From NCBI GenBank assembly GCA_003279535.1, contig QCHO01000008.1, forward strand, positions 1-44,662: DNA of 44,662 nt, given 5' to 3'. Position 1 is the stretch's first letter. The number at the start of each line of letters is the position of its first letter. Positions 27,619 through 36,638 of the stretch are shown piece after piece. The notes beneath the pieces were generated by a model that was given only the letters and a program-made list of their open reading frames with translations, had not been told where the DNA came from and ran no database searches. The DNA is from Prochlorococcus sp. AG-402-C22. GTDB lineage: Bacteria > Cyanobacteriota > Cyanobacteriia > PCC-6307 > Cyanobiaceae. The translations under genes were made by a program, and so were the position numbers.

Positions 27619-28713
27619 ATGTCTGAAAAAAATGTAAACCACATTAAATGGATGAAAAGGGCAATTCATTTAGCATCTCTTGGTGATGGGAAAACAAGTC
27701 CTAATCCTATGGTTGGAGCAGTAATTCTTGATAAAAATGGAAATATAATTTCAGAAGGATTTCATTACAAGGCAGGTATGCCTCATGCCGAAGCAATGGC
27801 TTTTAATAATTTAAAAAAAGATGCTACGGGAGGGTCAATGTATGTAAATCTTGAACCTTGCTGTCACCTAGGTAAAACACCTCCATGTGTAGATAAAGTT
27901 ATATCGTCAGGTATAAAAAAGATATATGTTTCTATTAAGGATCCTGATAAAAGAGTATCTGGTAAAGGTATAAAATTGCTCAAAGAAGCTGGAATTCAAG
28001 TTCACTTAGGATTATGTAAAAAAGAATCTTTAGAGTTAAATAAGGCTTTCGTTTATAGGAATATTACTGATAAGACATATGGGGTTCTCAAATGGGCAAT
28101 GAGTATTGATGGAAGAATAGGGTTAAAAAATGGCAAAAGTAAATGGATTACTAATGAGGAGTCAAGATCTTTAGTACATTCTTTTCGGGCAGAATTTGAC
28201 GCAATAATTATTGGTGGAAACACATTAAGAAAAGACAACCCAATTTTGACTACAAGAGGTTTAAAATCCCCCGAACCGTTGCGAGTTATTTTTACAAAAA
28301 CATTAGATCTCCCTTCAAAATCTAATCTTTGGAATTCTAATGAGGCAAAAACTTTAGTTATTTATGATTCTTCAACAGCTAATGAAAAATTTCTCGCTAG
28401 GATTCCAAAATGTGTTGAAGTTGAAAAGGTATCAACTGATAATCCAGAGTTAATTTCAAGATTACTAGCTAAAAGAGGATGTAATAAGGTTTTGTGGGAA
28501 TGTGGCCCAAGATTAGCGACTTCGGCTGTTAAATCAGGTTGTATCAACGAAATAATATCTTTTATTGCTCCAAAAATTTTAGGAGGAGAAAATAGTATGA
28601 GTCCCTTTGGAGATTTTGAATTTCAAGAAATGCATGAAATTTTAGACTTAAATGAATCCAATATTAGTTTTATTGGTAATGATATATGTGTAAAAAGTTC
28701 ATTAAAAAATTGA
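27619..28713 (+). CDS. ribD: Bifunctional riboflavin deaminase/reductase RibD
   Basis: Second and third steps of riboflavin synthesis. The deaminase zinc site is HAE at residues 56-58 with C81 and C90 in LEPCCHLGKTPPC. The reductase domain (about 150-364) has LKWAMSIDGRIGLKNGKSKWIT and NTLRKDNPILTTR, then WECGPRLATSAV. At 364 residues it is full length. It follows the DUF3122-like gene by 15 bp and is probably cotranscribed. Confidence 0.95.
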   Translation: MSEKNVNHIKWMKRAIHLASLGDGKTSPNPMVGAVILDKNGNIISEGFHYKAGMPHAEAMAFNNLKKDATGGSMYVNLEPCCHLGKTPPCVDKVISSGIKKIYVSIKDPDKRVSGKGIKLLKEAGIQVHLGLCKKESLELNKAFVYRNITDKTYGVLKWAMSIDGRIGLKNGKSKWITNEESRSLVHSFRAEFDAIIIGGNTLRKDNPILTTRGLKSPEPLRVIFTKTLDLPSKSNLWNSNEAKTLVIYDSSTANEKFLARIPKCVEVEKVSTDNPELISRLLAKRGCNKVLWECGPRLATSAVKSGCINEIISFIAPKILGGENSMSPFGDFEFQEMHEILDLNESNISFIGNDICVKSSLKN

Positions 28714-28742
28714 ACTTTACTGCTAAAATAATGAGTTAAACT

Positions 28743-28805
28743 ACCGTACGGTTCTTACCCAAAAGAAATTTTACGGATACGGAAACTTTTCGTTTAGTTT
28801 ATAAT
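28743..28805 (+). promoter_or_regulatory. ftsH upstream region: TACGG cluster and TATAAT box
   Basis: The 114-bp spacer between ribD and ftsH holds the palindrome ACCGTACGGT (28743-28752), then TACGG at 28772-28776 and TACGG at 28778-28782, then TATAAT (28800-28805) 22 bp before the ftsH ATG. The GC-rich motifs stand out in this AT-rich DNA and are placed around the -35 zone, fitting an activator or repressor site. No standard -35 box is present. Confidence 0.45.
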
Positions 28806-28827
28806 AAGTTCAAAATTCTCCTCAACT

Positions 28828-30690
28828 ATGCCAATAAGACAAGACGATAATCAACCTAATAGGAGATTTGGAATAGTAAATATCATTTTAATTGGAGTTG
28901 GTGCATTACTTTTATTTAGTAGCCTTTTCCCTAATCAAAATATGCAGATTCCGAGAGTTCCATATTCTCTGTTTATAGATCAGGTAAATGATGGGGAAGT
29001 AAAGAGAGCATATATTACACAAGAACAAATTAGATATGAACTTAATGGAGCTGAAGAAGGTGCCCCTTCGGTTTTAGCAACCACCCCAATTTTTGATATG
29101 GATCTACCACAAAGGTTAGAAAGTAAAGGTGTAGAATTTGCTGCTGCTCCCCCAAAGAAACCTAATTTCTTCTCAACCATATTGAGCTGGGTTGTTCCCC
29201 CTTTAATTTTTATCCTTGTCTTACAGTTTTTTGCAAGAAGAAGTATGGGAGGCGGGGGTGCTCAAGGAGCTTTAAGTTTTACAAAAAGTAAAGCAAAAGT
29301 TTACGTACCTGATGATGAATCAAAAGTAACCTTTGCAGATGTAGCAGGTGTTGATGAAGCTAAAGATGAATTAACAGAAATTGTTGATTTTTTAAAGAAG
29401 CCAGAAAGATATACAGATATTGGAGCACGAATTCCTAAAGGTGTTCTTCTTGTTGGCCCCCCTGGGACAGGAAAAACTCTTCTTTCTAAGGCTGTTGCCG
29501 GTGAAGCGGAAGTACCTTTCTTTATTATTTCCGGTTCTGAATTCGTTGAACTTTTTGTAGGTGCAGGTGCTGCAAGAGTTAGAGATTTATTTGAACAAGC
29601 TAAGAAAAAAGCCCCTTGCATTATATTTATTGACGAATTAGATGCGATTGGAAAAAGTCGTTCAGGATCAATGGGGGTAGTTGGTGGAAATGATGAGAGG
29701 GAGCAAACTTTAAATCAGCTTCTAACTGAAATGGATGGATTTGCCTCTGCTGATAAGCCAGTAATAGTTCTTGCTGCTACTAACCAGCCCGAAGTACTTG
29801 ACGCGGCACTTCTAAGGCCTGGTAGATTTGATAGACAAGTCTTAGTTGATAGACCTGACTTGTCTGGTAGAAAGACAATTCTTGAAATTTACACCAAAAA
29901 AGTCAAATTAGCTGACTCAATTGATCTAGATTCTATTGCCCAAGCGACTAGTGGATTCGCCGGAGCCGATTTGGCCAACATGGTAAATGAAGCCGCATTA
30001 CTTGCAGCTAGAGCTAAAAGGAAAAGTGTAGAACAACAAGACTTAAGTGAAGCTATAGAGAGAGTTGTTGCAGGTTTGGAAAAGAAGAGTCGCGTTTTAC
30101 AAGATGATGAAAAGAAAGTGGTTGCTTATCACGAAGTTGGCCATGCAATTGTTGGTCACCTTATGCCTGGGGGTTCAAAAGTTGCAAAGATTTCAATTGT
30201 ACCTAGGGGTATGAGTGCTCTTGGTTATACCCTTCAATTACCAACTGAAGAAAGATTCCTTAATTCTAAAGAGGAATTAAAGGGACAAATAGCTACACTT
30301 CTTGGTGGAAGATCTGCAGAAGAAGTTGTTTTTGGAAAGATTACTACAGGAGCTTCAAATGATCTACAAAGAGCAACTGATATAGCAGAACAAATGGTTG
30401 GTACATTCGGAATGAGCGACATTCTTGGTCCTCTTGCTTATGATAAACAGGGTGGAGGTCAGTTTCTAGGGAATGGAAATAACCCTAGAAGATCTGTAAG
30501 TGATGCCACTGCGCAGGCAATAGACAAAGAGGTTAGAGATCTTGTTGATGATGCTCATGAAACAGCACTTAATATTTTGAGGAACAATTTACCTCTTCTT
30601 GAATCAATTTCTCAAAAAATTCTTCAAGAAGAAGTGATAGAAGGAGATGATTTAAAAACCTTACTTGCTGAATCAAAAATGCCAGCATAG
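28828..30690 (+). CDS. ftsH: ATP-dependent zinc metalloprotease FtsH
   Basis: Membrane-bound AAA+ protease; in cyanobacteria FtsH hexamers remove damaged photosystem II D1 protein, and which of the family this one is cannot be told here. Two N-terminal helices (about residues 13-31 and 110-132) bracket an exported domain. Walker A is GPPGTGKT at 210-217, Walker [12 protein letters not shown], second region of homology LRPGRFDRQ, and the zinc site HEVGH at 435-439. At 620 residues it is full length. It is preceded by an unusual motif cluster. Confidence 0.96.
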   Translation: MPIRQDDNQPNRRFGIVNIILIGVGALLLFSSLFPNQNMQIPRVPYSLFIDQVNDGEVKRAYITQEQIRYELNGAEEGAPSVLATTPIFDMDLPQRLESKGVEFAAAPPKKPNFFSTILSWVVPPLIFILVLQFFARRSMGGGGAQGALSFTKSKAKVYVPDDESKVTFADVAGVDEAKDELTEIVDFLKKPERYTDIGARIPKGVLLVGPPGTGKTLLSKAVAGEAEVPFFIISGSEFVELFVGAGAARVRDLFEQAKKKAPCIIFIDELDAIGKSRSGSMGVVGGNDEREQTLNQLLTEMDGFASADKPVIVLAATNQPEVLDAALLRPGRFDRQVLVDRPDLSGRKTILEIYTKKVKLADSIDLDSIAQATSGFAGADLANMVNEAALLAARAKRKSVEQQDLSEAIERVVAGLEKKSRVLQDDEKKVVAYHEVGHAIVGHLMPGGSKVAKISIVPRGMSALGYTLQLPTEERFLNSKEELKGQIATLLGGRSAEEVVFGKITTGASNDLQRATDIAEQMVGTFGMSDILGPLAYDKQGGGQFLGNGNNPRRSVSDATAQAIDKEVRDLVDDAHETALNILRNNLPLLESISQKILQEEVIEGDDLKTLLAESKMPA

Positions 30691-30716
30691 TAAAATTAAT
30701 TAATATGTGATTTTTA

Positions 30717-31643
30717 ATGCTAAAACCTATAAGGCTTGTTAATAAAAACTTCTTATCAAGCTTAGATATATCTAAGGAAGAATTTTTAGGTATCCTAGAT
30801 TTAGCTAAGAATTTTAAAAATAAAACTTTAGAAATACAATTTAAAGATAAAGTTTTAGGTTTAATTTTTGATAAGTCATCAACTAGAACAAGGGTTAGTT
30901 TTCAAGTCGCAATGTCTAGGCTTGGCGGCACAACAATTGATTTAAATCCCAACTCTTCACAAATTGGCAGAGGTGAACCCGTTAAAGATACAGCGCGAGT
31001 CCTTAGTAAGTATTGTGATGTATTAGCAATTAGAACTTTTAAACAATCTGTGATTGAAGAATATGCAAAATGGTCTACAAAACCAGTTATTAATGCCCTA
31101 ACTGATATAGAACATCCATGTCAAGCTTTAGCGGATTTTCTCACCATTAAGGAGGAATTTGGAAATTTCAAAAATGTGGTTTTGACTTTTGTTGGTGACG
31201 GGAATAATGTTGCTAACTCGTTGATTTTGTGTGGAGCATTATTGAATTTAGAAATTAGAATTGCATGCCCAAGAGGTTATGAACCTAATGAAAATATTAT
31301 TCAAAAAGCACTCCAAATATACGAAGATAAGAGCCTATTAAAAATAAATAATAATCCAGAATCGTGTGTTATTGGAGCTAATGTTATTTATACTGATGTA
31401 TGGTCTTCTATGGGCGAGGAAAATCATAAAGAAGAAAAAGATAAAGACTTTTTGGGATTTTCAATAAATAAAAATTTAGTAAGTAAAGCTAATAAAGATG
31501 CTATTGTTTTGCACTGTTTACCTGCATACAGAGATAAAGAAATTACTGATGAGATAATTGAAAGCAACAAAAGCAGGATTTTTGAACAAGCAGAGAATAG
31601 ACTTCATGCTCAACAAGCACTTTTAGCTTGCCTTTTCTCCTAG
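30717..31643 (+). CDS. argF: Ornithine carbamoyltransferase
   Basis: Makes citrulline from ornithine and carbamoyl phosphate in arginine synthesis. Carbamoyl-phosphate motif SSTRTRV (residues 54-60), HPCQALADFLT, FVGDGNNVANSL and the C-terminal HCLPAYR with the ornithine-binding cysteine are present. It has 308 residues, normal for the family. Located 26 bp after ftsH, so read-through is possible, and 58 bp before lexA. Confidence 0.96.
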   Translation: MLKPIRLVNKNFLSSLDISKEEFLGILDLAKNFKNKTLEIQFKDKVLGLIFDKSSTRTRVSFQVAMSRLGGTTIDLNPNSSQIGRGEPVKDTARVLSKYCDVLAIRTFKQSVIEEYAKWSTKPVINALTDIEHPCQALADFLTIKEEFGNFKNVVLTFVGDGNNVANSLILCGALLNLEIRIACPRGYEPNENIIQKALQIYEDKSLLKINNNPESCVIGANVIYTDVWSSMGEENHKEEKDKDFLGFSINKNLVSKANKDAIVLHCLPAYRDKEITDEIIESNKSRIFEQAENRLHAQQALLACLFS

Positions 31644-31670
31644 AGATACTTGCAGTAATTCTCCCTGGCA

Positions 31671-31700
31671 GGTACATTTGTATTAGAGTACATTTGTTTT
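31671..31700 (+). promoter_or_regulatory. Two tandem LexA-box-like sites before lexA
   Basis: GGTACATTTGTATT (31671-31684) and AGTACATTTGTTTT (31687-31700) share the core GTACATTTGT and end right at the lexA ATG. Each matches the cyanobacterial LexA consensus RGTACNNNDGTWCB at all but one position. Tandem sites 16 bp apart suggest autorepression. Binding is inferred. Confidence 0.65.
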
Positions 31701-31701
31701 A

Positions 31702-32319
31702 ATGAAAAGCACCTCTAACTATGATCTTACCGATGCACAAAATGAGCTTTATTCTTGGATAAGGGATTATATGAGAGAGTTTCGACATAGCCCTTCAATA
31801 AGGCAAATGATGCAAGCTATGGGATTAAAATCGCCAGCTCCAATTCAAAGTCGATTAAAGCATTTACAAGAAAAGGGTTTCATTTCATGGCAAGAAGGAA
31901 AAGCTAGAACACTTCAAGTAGTTGATGAGATTCTAGAAGGAGTCCCTATAATGGGTTCTGTGGCCGCTGGAGGTTTAATAGAGACCTTCAATGATACCAA
32001 TGAAAATTTGGATATTACAGATGTATTGAAGAAGAAGAATGTCTTTGCACTTACAGTTAATGGAGATTCAATGATTGATGCATGTATTGCAGATGGAGAT
32101 ATGGTTCTGATGGAACCTATTAATGATTCTTTTTCTATAAGAAATGGAGATATAGTAAGCGCCTTAGTTCCTGGTATGGGAACCACGTTAAAATATTTTT
32201 TTAAAAGAGGTGGAAAGATATTTTTGGAAGCAGCTAATTCAAATTATGATCCTATCGAATTAAATTTAAATGAAGTCGTTTTCCAAGGAAAACTTTTAGC
32301 AGTTTGGCGAAAGATTTAG
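31702..32319 (+). CDS. lexA: SOS response repressor LexA
   Basis: DNA-damage repressor that cleaves itself. The N-terminal winged helix (LTDAQNELYSWIRDYMRE, HSPSIRQMMQAMGLKSPAPIQSRLKHL) binds DNA. The cleavage site is A89-G90 in GSVAAGG; catalytic Ser123 lies in NGDSMIDA and Lys164 in GTTLKYF, all present. So this LexA should be capable of self-cleavage, unlike some cyanobacterial LexA proteins that lack the residues. It has 205 residues. Two LexA-box-like repeats precede it. Confidence 0.95.
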   Translation: MKSTSNYDLTDAQNELYSWIRDYMREFRHSPSIRQMMQAMGLKSPAPIQSRLKHLQEKGFISWQEGKARTLQVVDEILEGVPIMGSVAAGGLIETFNDTNENLDITDVLKKKNVFALTVNGDSMIDACIADGDMVLMEPINDSFSIRNGDIVSALVPGMGTTLKYFFKRGGKIFLEAANSNYDPIELNLNEVVFQGKLLAVWRKI

Positions 32320-32328
32320 TAACATAAC

Positions 32329-32360
32329 ATCTATTGATAAATTTCGTCTAATAGATTTTT
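32329..32360 (+). terminator. Weak hairpin terminator after lexA
   Basis: ATCTATT (32329-32335) pairs with AATAGAT (32350-32356) around a 14-nt loop and is followed by TTTTA. AT-rich, so only moderately convincing. It sits between lexA and the convergent methyltransferase gene. Confidence 0.4.
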
Positions 32361-32400
32361 ATATAAAACTTTTTTTTGTTTTTAACATTACGATGAATTT

Positions 32401-33237
32401 TTATTTTCTTGAAAATTCTAATTTCATGTAAGGGATAAAATTTGGAAAGAGTTTAAAGATATTCAATAACCCTAATCCTTTAAGGGCAATCGCTATAATT
32501 CCAATTGATTTTTGTCTTTTTCTAAATTCTGTGTCATTAATGATTCTATTGACCATAAAATCAAGGATTAATAGATGATCTATGATTTTTAAATTTTTAC
32601 TATACTTTGAATTTTTTAAGTGATTAATAATTTCCCTTTTTTTTACAAAGTTCAGTGAATCCCACAAACCAAGGCAATCATTTTTGTTTTCAAAAATTCT
32701 TATTAATTTTTTAAATATTTTATATGTAATGTTCTTGTTAAAAATAACTGGAATTCTAAAATGACTTTCATATGGAAAACCGTAATTTGGGCATAAAACT
32801 ATAAGTTTTCCATTTTCGTTTAATAAAAAACTTATCTTTTCCAAAAAGTTCCTCCAATCATTGAGATGTTCAAAAACATTTATGCAAAATATTAAATCAT
32901 ATTTGTTATCAGGAGATAATTCTTCATATCCAATATTTTTAATAGAAACTCCATTCTCTCTTGATAAAGAGTTTAAATGATTTAGAGAACTGAATCCCTG
33001 TCCAAAAGGTTCTATTCCTTCGAAAATTATATCTTTGAAATTTTCAGATAATAAATTTAAAAGAATTCCACTCCCTGAACCAATCTCCAAAACTTTATTA
33101 TTCCCTTCAAGTTTTTTACAATACTCTTTGATATGATGAAAACCAAATAATGCTTCATTAATCCAAATATCACTATTTTTAATTTTTAATGATCGCAATT
33201 TTTTTAAAAATATCGAATTATCGTTTTTAATATTCAT
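32401..33237 (-). CDS. Class I SAM-dependent methyltransferase
   Basis: Soluble 278-residue methyltransferase. SAM motif I is VLEIGSGSG (49-57), an acidic GIEPFGQG follows for the ribose, and YDLIFCINVFEHLNDW is the post-I motif of the UbiG-like group. The C-terminal part, with no named motif, should set substrate choice. Its place at the edge of a glycosyltransferase block suggests sugar or lipid methylation; this is inference. AT-rich base use matches the following genes rather than lexA. It is the first gene of the variable region and reads away from the island's glycosyltransferase at 33524. Confidence 0.85.
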   Translation of the reverse strand: MNIKNDNSIFLKKLRSLKIKNSDIWINEALFGFHHIKEYCKKLEGNNKVLEIGSGSGILLNLLSENFKDIIFEGIEPFGQGFSSLNHLNSLSRENGVSIKNIGYEELSPDNKYDLIFCINVFEHLNDWRNFLEKISFLLNENGKLIVLCPNYGFPYESHFRIPVIFNKNITYKIFKKLIRIFENKNDCLGLWDSLNFVKKREIINHLKNSKYSKNLKIIDHLLILDFMVNRIINDTEFRKRQKSIGIIAIALKGLGLLNIFKLFPNFIPYMKLEFSRK

Positions 33238-33523
33238 TCTTGATAGAAGTTAAGTGAATATTATCTTACCTAAGAAATAAATTTATATTATTTTAAATTA
33301 CCTTTTTTAAATCTGTTAAATTTAACAGATTTAAAAATATTGATATGTTTGCATATTTTTTTTTAATAAAAAAACTTAATTTTTAAAAAAATATTATTCT
33401 CTTTATAGAATTAATAATTTTGAAAAAGTAATAATTTATTTAAAAGTTCATATATACAATTTCTATTTTGATAATCGTATGTTATGTTTCCAAAATGATT
33501 TATCTTAGTGTTTGATTAAATGA
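33238..33523. other. AT-rich divergent spacer
   Basis: A 286-bp non-coding stretch between two divergently transcribed genes. It contains long A and T runs and the 34-bp perfect palindrome listed separately. I see no ORF, tRNA or clear promoter beyond general -10-like AT sequences. Confidence 0.6.
33304..33337. repeat. 34-bp perfect palindrome
   Basis: The half-site TTTTTAAATCTGTTAAA (33304-33320) is followed directly by its exact reverse complement (33321-33337), with no loop. It lies mid-way in the divergent spacer. The stem ends in A rather than T on both strands, so it does not look like a usual terminator. An operator or a recombination or cruciform site is possible. Confidence 0.85.
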
Positions 33524-34471
33524 ATGATTGAGAGAAAATTGATTTCTTGGATAATTCCTTGTTTTAACGAAGAAGAAGTAATAATAAAATCGTTAAACGA
33601 AATTGTTAAAGTCTCTGCTTCAATTACAAATTATCAATGGGAGTTGGTAATTATTGATGACGGAAGTATAGATAAAACATCAGAATTAATTAAAGAATTT
33701 ACAAATAATAAATTTGATATTCATTTGATTCAATTTTCTAGGAATTTTGGTCATCAAAACGCTGTACAGGCAGGTTTAGATTATTGTAAAGGGGTTGCAG
33801 CTATAATAATTGATGCCGATTTGCAAGATCCTCCTTATCTTGCAGAAAAGATGATTAATAAGTGGGAAAATGGTTTCCAAGTGGTTTATGGCAAAAGAGT
33901 TCAAAGAATAGCTGAAAATAAATTTAAAATATTTACAGCTTTTTTATTTTATAGATTACTTAACTTTCTATCAGGGATTCCAATTCCCAACGATACAGGT
34001 GACTTTAGATTAATTGATAGAGAGGTAATTGATGTCCTTAATTCTATGCCTGAGAAAGGACGCTTTATTAGAGGATTAATATCTTGGATAGGATTTCGTC
34101 AGACTTCAATCAAATATAGGCGAAATAAAAGAGCTGCTGGATTAACAAAATATTCTTTAAGAAAGATGATTAGTTTGGCATTAGAGGGACTCACAAATTT
34201 TTCAAGAAGGCCCCTTAGACTCGCTACATTTTTAGGATTCTTCTTTTCTATATTTGCATTTTTAGGAATAATTTATGTCTTATACGTAAGGCTATTTACA
34301 TTAACTTGGGTTCCAGGTTGGGCAGCTATTTTATTAGCAATTCTTTTATCTAGTGGTATTCAGATGATTTGCATTGGTATTCTGGGAGAATATATTGGTA
34401 ACATATTTTTTGAATCTAAGAATAGACCTTTATATGTTTTGTCAAGTAGAGAATTAATTGTTCATAAGTAA
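33524..34471 (+). CDS. GtrB/ArnC-like family 2 glycosyltransferase
   Basis: Membrane glycosyltransferase expected to load a sugar on the lipid carrier undecaprenyl phosphate. The GT2 domain includes SWIIPCFNEEEV, VIIDDGSIDKTSE, SRNFGHQNAVQAGLDYC and IIDADLQDPP (catalytic DXD-type region near residue 97). Two C-terminal helices follow (about 235-257 and 266-290) as in GtrB and DPM1-type enzymes. It has 315 residues. The next gene, a DUF2079 protein, starts 6 bp downstream, so they form a pair. GtrA lies nearby on the other strand. The sugar cannot be inferred. Confidence 0.9.
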   Translation: MIERKLISWIIPCFNEEEVIIKSLNEIVKVSASITNYQWELVIIDDGSIDKTSELIKEFTNNKFDIHLIQFSRNFGHQNAVQAGLDYCKGVAAIIIDADLQDPPYLAEKMINKWENGFQVVYGKRVQRIAENKFKIFTAFLFYRLLNFLSGIPIPNDTGDFRLIDREVIDVLNSMPEKGRFIRGLISWIGFRQTSIKYRRNKRAAGLTKYSLRKMISLALEGLTNFSRRPLRLATFLGFFFSIFAFLGIIYVLYVRLFTLTWVPGWAAILLAILLSSGIQMICIGILGEYIGNIFFESKNRPLYVLSSRELIVHK

Positions 34472-34477
34472 ATAATA

Positions 34478-35896
34478 ATGAATTTATTATTTTCCAACTT
34501 AACTAGAGAATTAAAAAAAAATAAATCCTTTAGATTTGTTTGTTCAATATCTTTTGTTTTTGGAATTATTTTTTGGGCACTTTCTTTTACTAGGCATTTA
34601 CTTCTACAAAGTAACGCTTATGACTTAGGACTTTTCGATCAATGGATTTGGTTAGCAAGTAAAGGTGAAGAACCATACTCATCTATGACTGGTTTGCATC
34701 TATTTGCCGATCATGGAGCATGGACACTTTATATCGCATCATTTGTATATAAGATTTTTCCAAGTATTCATATTTTACTTTTATCTCAATCTTTTTCACT
34801 TTGTCTTACTTCAATACCACTATGGTTTTTGTGTAAAGCAAAAGAAATAAATAATAGAAATTCAGTTTTAATAATTTTATGTTGGCTTTTTCAACCTGTA
34901 GTTTTCAATATTAATCTTTTCGATTTTCATCCTGAAGTATGGGCTATGCCAATATTGGTTTTATATTACTTATTTGAGAAAGAAAAGAAATTTTCTTTAT
35001 GCTTATTAATATCTTTTTTTATACTTGGAACTAGAGATGGACTTGTTTTATTAGTATTTGGAATTGGTATTGAACAATTTCTCAAGAAAAGATTTTGGTT
35101 TTCTTTTGGACTATTTTTTACATCCACTGCATGGTTTATTTTTTTAAATAATTTTGCCTATCCTGCTCTAAATGGTGATAAAGGAACTGTTATGGCACTA
35201 AGTAGATATCAGGCATATGGTTCTAATTTTTCTGAAATTATTTTAAATATATTAATTCGACCAAATTTACTGATATCGAATATAGATTGGGAGGGAAGCT
35301 TATTTTATTTATTTATTTTATTTTTACCAGTTTTATTTTTTTTAAGAAGGATAAGTTTTCAAACTCTAGCGGTTTCTCTTCCTCTTTTAGTAACAAATAT
35401 CCTTTCAGATTCTAGTGCTCAAAGAGACTTGGTTCATCAATATAGTTTGCCAATATCTTTAGTAATTATAATTTCTTTAATTAACGGTTTTCAAAAAAAT
35501 AATCATTACTTTAGATACTATTTCAGATTATTTTGGATTCTACTTTGCTGGAGTGCATTAGCAAAACCTTGGTTTTTTACTGGACCCTACCTAGATAGGA
35601 TGCAAATGATAAAATCATCTAACGAAGCCTTTGCGATGATTAATAAAAAGGCAAATGTAATAACTACAAGTTATTTTGTACCCCATTTGTCTCAGAGAAA
35701 GCTTATTAAATTCCCCAATAATGAAAATCAACTAGTTGGTGATTTTAAAAAATATGAGATTCTTTTGCTTAATCCGCAAGACCCAGGATGGGGATCTTCT
35801 GGGATGATTCAGAACTATTATTTAGAATCTGCAAAAGAGCAAGGTTGGAAATGTAAAGTCTGGCAAAACGGTCAAGAGTTTTGTAGAAAAAGATAA
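34478..35896 (+). CDS. DUF2079 polytopic membrane protein, possible GT-C glycosyltransferase
   Basis: A 472-residue membrane protein with about 10-11 hydrophobic helices. It fits DUF2079, which belongs to the GT-C type of lipid-linked-sugar transferases. After the first helix the external loop holds NAYDLGLFDQWIW (residues 46-58), where GT-C enzymes keep acidic catalytic residues, and further GLHLFADHG and FDFHPEVWAMP. The C-terminal 80 residues are soluble. It is 6 bp after the GtrB-like gene. GT-C activity is an inference from family and context. Confidence 0.8.
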   Translation: MNLLFSNLTRELKKNKSFRFVCSISFVFGIIFWALSFTRHLLLQSNAYDLGLFDQWIWLASKGEEPYSSMTGLHLFADHGAWTLYIASFVYKIFPSIHILLLSQSFSLCLTSIPLWFLCKAKEINNRNSVLIILCWLFQPVVFNINLFDFHPEVWAMPILVLYYLFEKEKKFSLCLLISFFILGTRDGLVLLVFGIGIEQFLKKRFWFSFGLFFTSTAWFIFLNNFAYPALNGDKGTVMALSRYQAYGSNFSEIILNILIRPNLLISNIDWEGSLFYLFILFLPVLFFLRRISFQTLAVSLPLLVTNILSDSSAQRDLVHQYSLPISLVIIISLINGFQKNNHYFRYYFRLFWILLCWSALAKPWFFTGPYLDRMQMIKSSNEAFAMINKKANVITTSYFVPHLSQRKLIKFPNNENQLVGDFKKYEILLLNPQDPGWGSSGMIQNYYLESAKEQGWKCKVWQNGQEFCRKR

Positions 35897-35901
35897 AATA
35901 A

Positions 35902-36345
35902 TTAAAAGGTGTTCCTAAATTTTTTTTTAAAAGTAAAGAAATTACATAAAATAAAAAAAGATACTGAGTAAAAAAAAGAGGCAATTAAAAGAGCTAAATA
36001 ATAGTTAAGGTTTATAAATTCAGAACAAATATAAAAAGCAAAAATATTTAAAAAATATGAGAGAAAAAAAGAAAAAAGAAATTTTAGAAACTGACCTTTA
36101 ATTTTTCCTTTGGCTTTAAATACAAATTTTCTATTTAAAATGAATGAAATTATTAAACCAAATAAATAACCAATAAAGTTTGCTAAGTAGAAATGAAAGT
36201 TTAATAAGCTGTATAGCAATATTATTAATGTGTAGCCTGAAATTGCATTTACAATTCCTACCAACAAAAATCTTTTAATTTTTTTTATGCCAATCTTTTT
36301 TAATTCTCTTTTATAAAAAAAAATATAATTTGTAAAATTTAACAC
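35902..36345 (-). CDS. GtrA family membrane protein
   Basis: A 147-residue, four-helix membrane protein with the GtrA signature: KRFLLVGIVNAISGYTLIILLY, then YLANFIGYLFGLIISFILNRKFVFK and a C-terminal pair of helices ending FFTFKKK. GtrA proteins are thought to flip undecaprenyl-linked sugars across the membrane. It is convergent with the DUF2079 gene (5 bp between stops). An AT-rich 148-bp spacer separates its start from the tRNA gene. Confidence 0.88.
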   Translation of the reverse strand: MLNFTNYIFFYKRELKKIGIKKIKRFLLVGIVNAISGYTLIILLYSLLNFHFYLANFIGYLFGLIISFILNRKFVFKAKGKIKGQFLKFLFSFFLSYFLNIFAFYICSEFINLNYYLALLIASFFYSVSFFILCNFFTFKKKFRNTF

Positions 36346-36493
36346 TAATAGATTTTTATTTAGAAAATTATTCTCAATTTAATTATAACTAATAATAAAA
36401 TTGCAATTTCATTAATTCAAATTTTATAAATAGATTAGTTTGCTAAAATTAAATAAGGATTCAAAATGAGATAGTCAAAAAAGGATCTTTTTT

Positions 36494-36566
36494 GGGGCCA
36501 TAGCTCAGCTGGTAGAGCACCTGCATGGCATGCAGGGGGCCAGCGGTTCGAGTCCGCTTGGCTCCA
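36494..36566 (+). tRNA. tRNA-Ala (GGC anticodon)
   Basis: A full 73-nt cloverleaf. Acceptor GGGGCCA pairs with TGGCTCC and has the G3-U70 pair that marks alanine. D-arm region TAGCTCAGCTGGTAGAGCA; anticodon stem CCTGC/GCAGG with loop ATGGCAT, anticodon GGC; T-arm with GGTTCGAGTCC. The discriminator base is A. CCA is not encoded. It sits among the surface-polysaccharide genes, a common landing place for islands. Confidence 0.97.
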
Positions 36567-36638
36567 TTTAATTTTTATTTATATCATTTTCTTTGAAGGT
36601 TGCTTTAATTTATTTGATTAATCATTAATAAAAATTTA

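Noticed and set aside
29301-29621. 106-codon minus-strand ORF inside ftsH
   Set aside because: Mirrors the conserved AAA+ region; composition is that of reverse-complemented ftsH codons.
35769-35984. 71-codon minus-strand ORF spanning the DUF2079/GtrA junction
   Set aside because: Overlaps the ends of two well-supported genes and encodes only AT-driven hydrophobic sequence.
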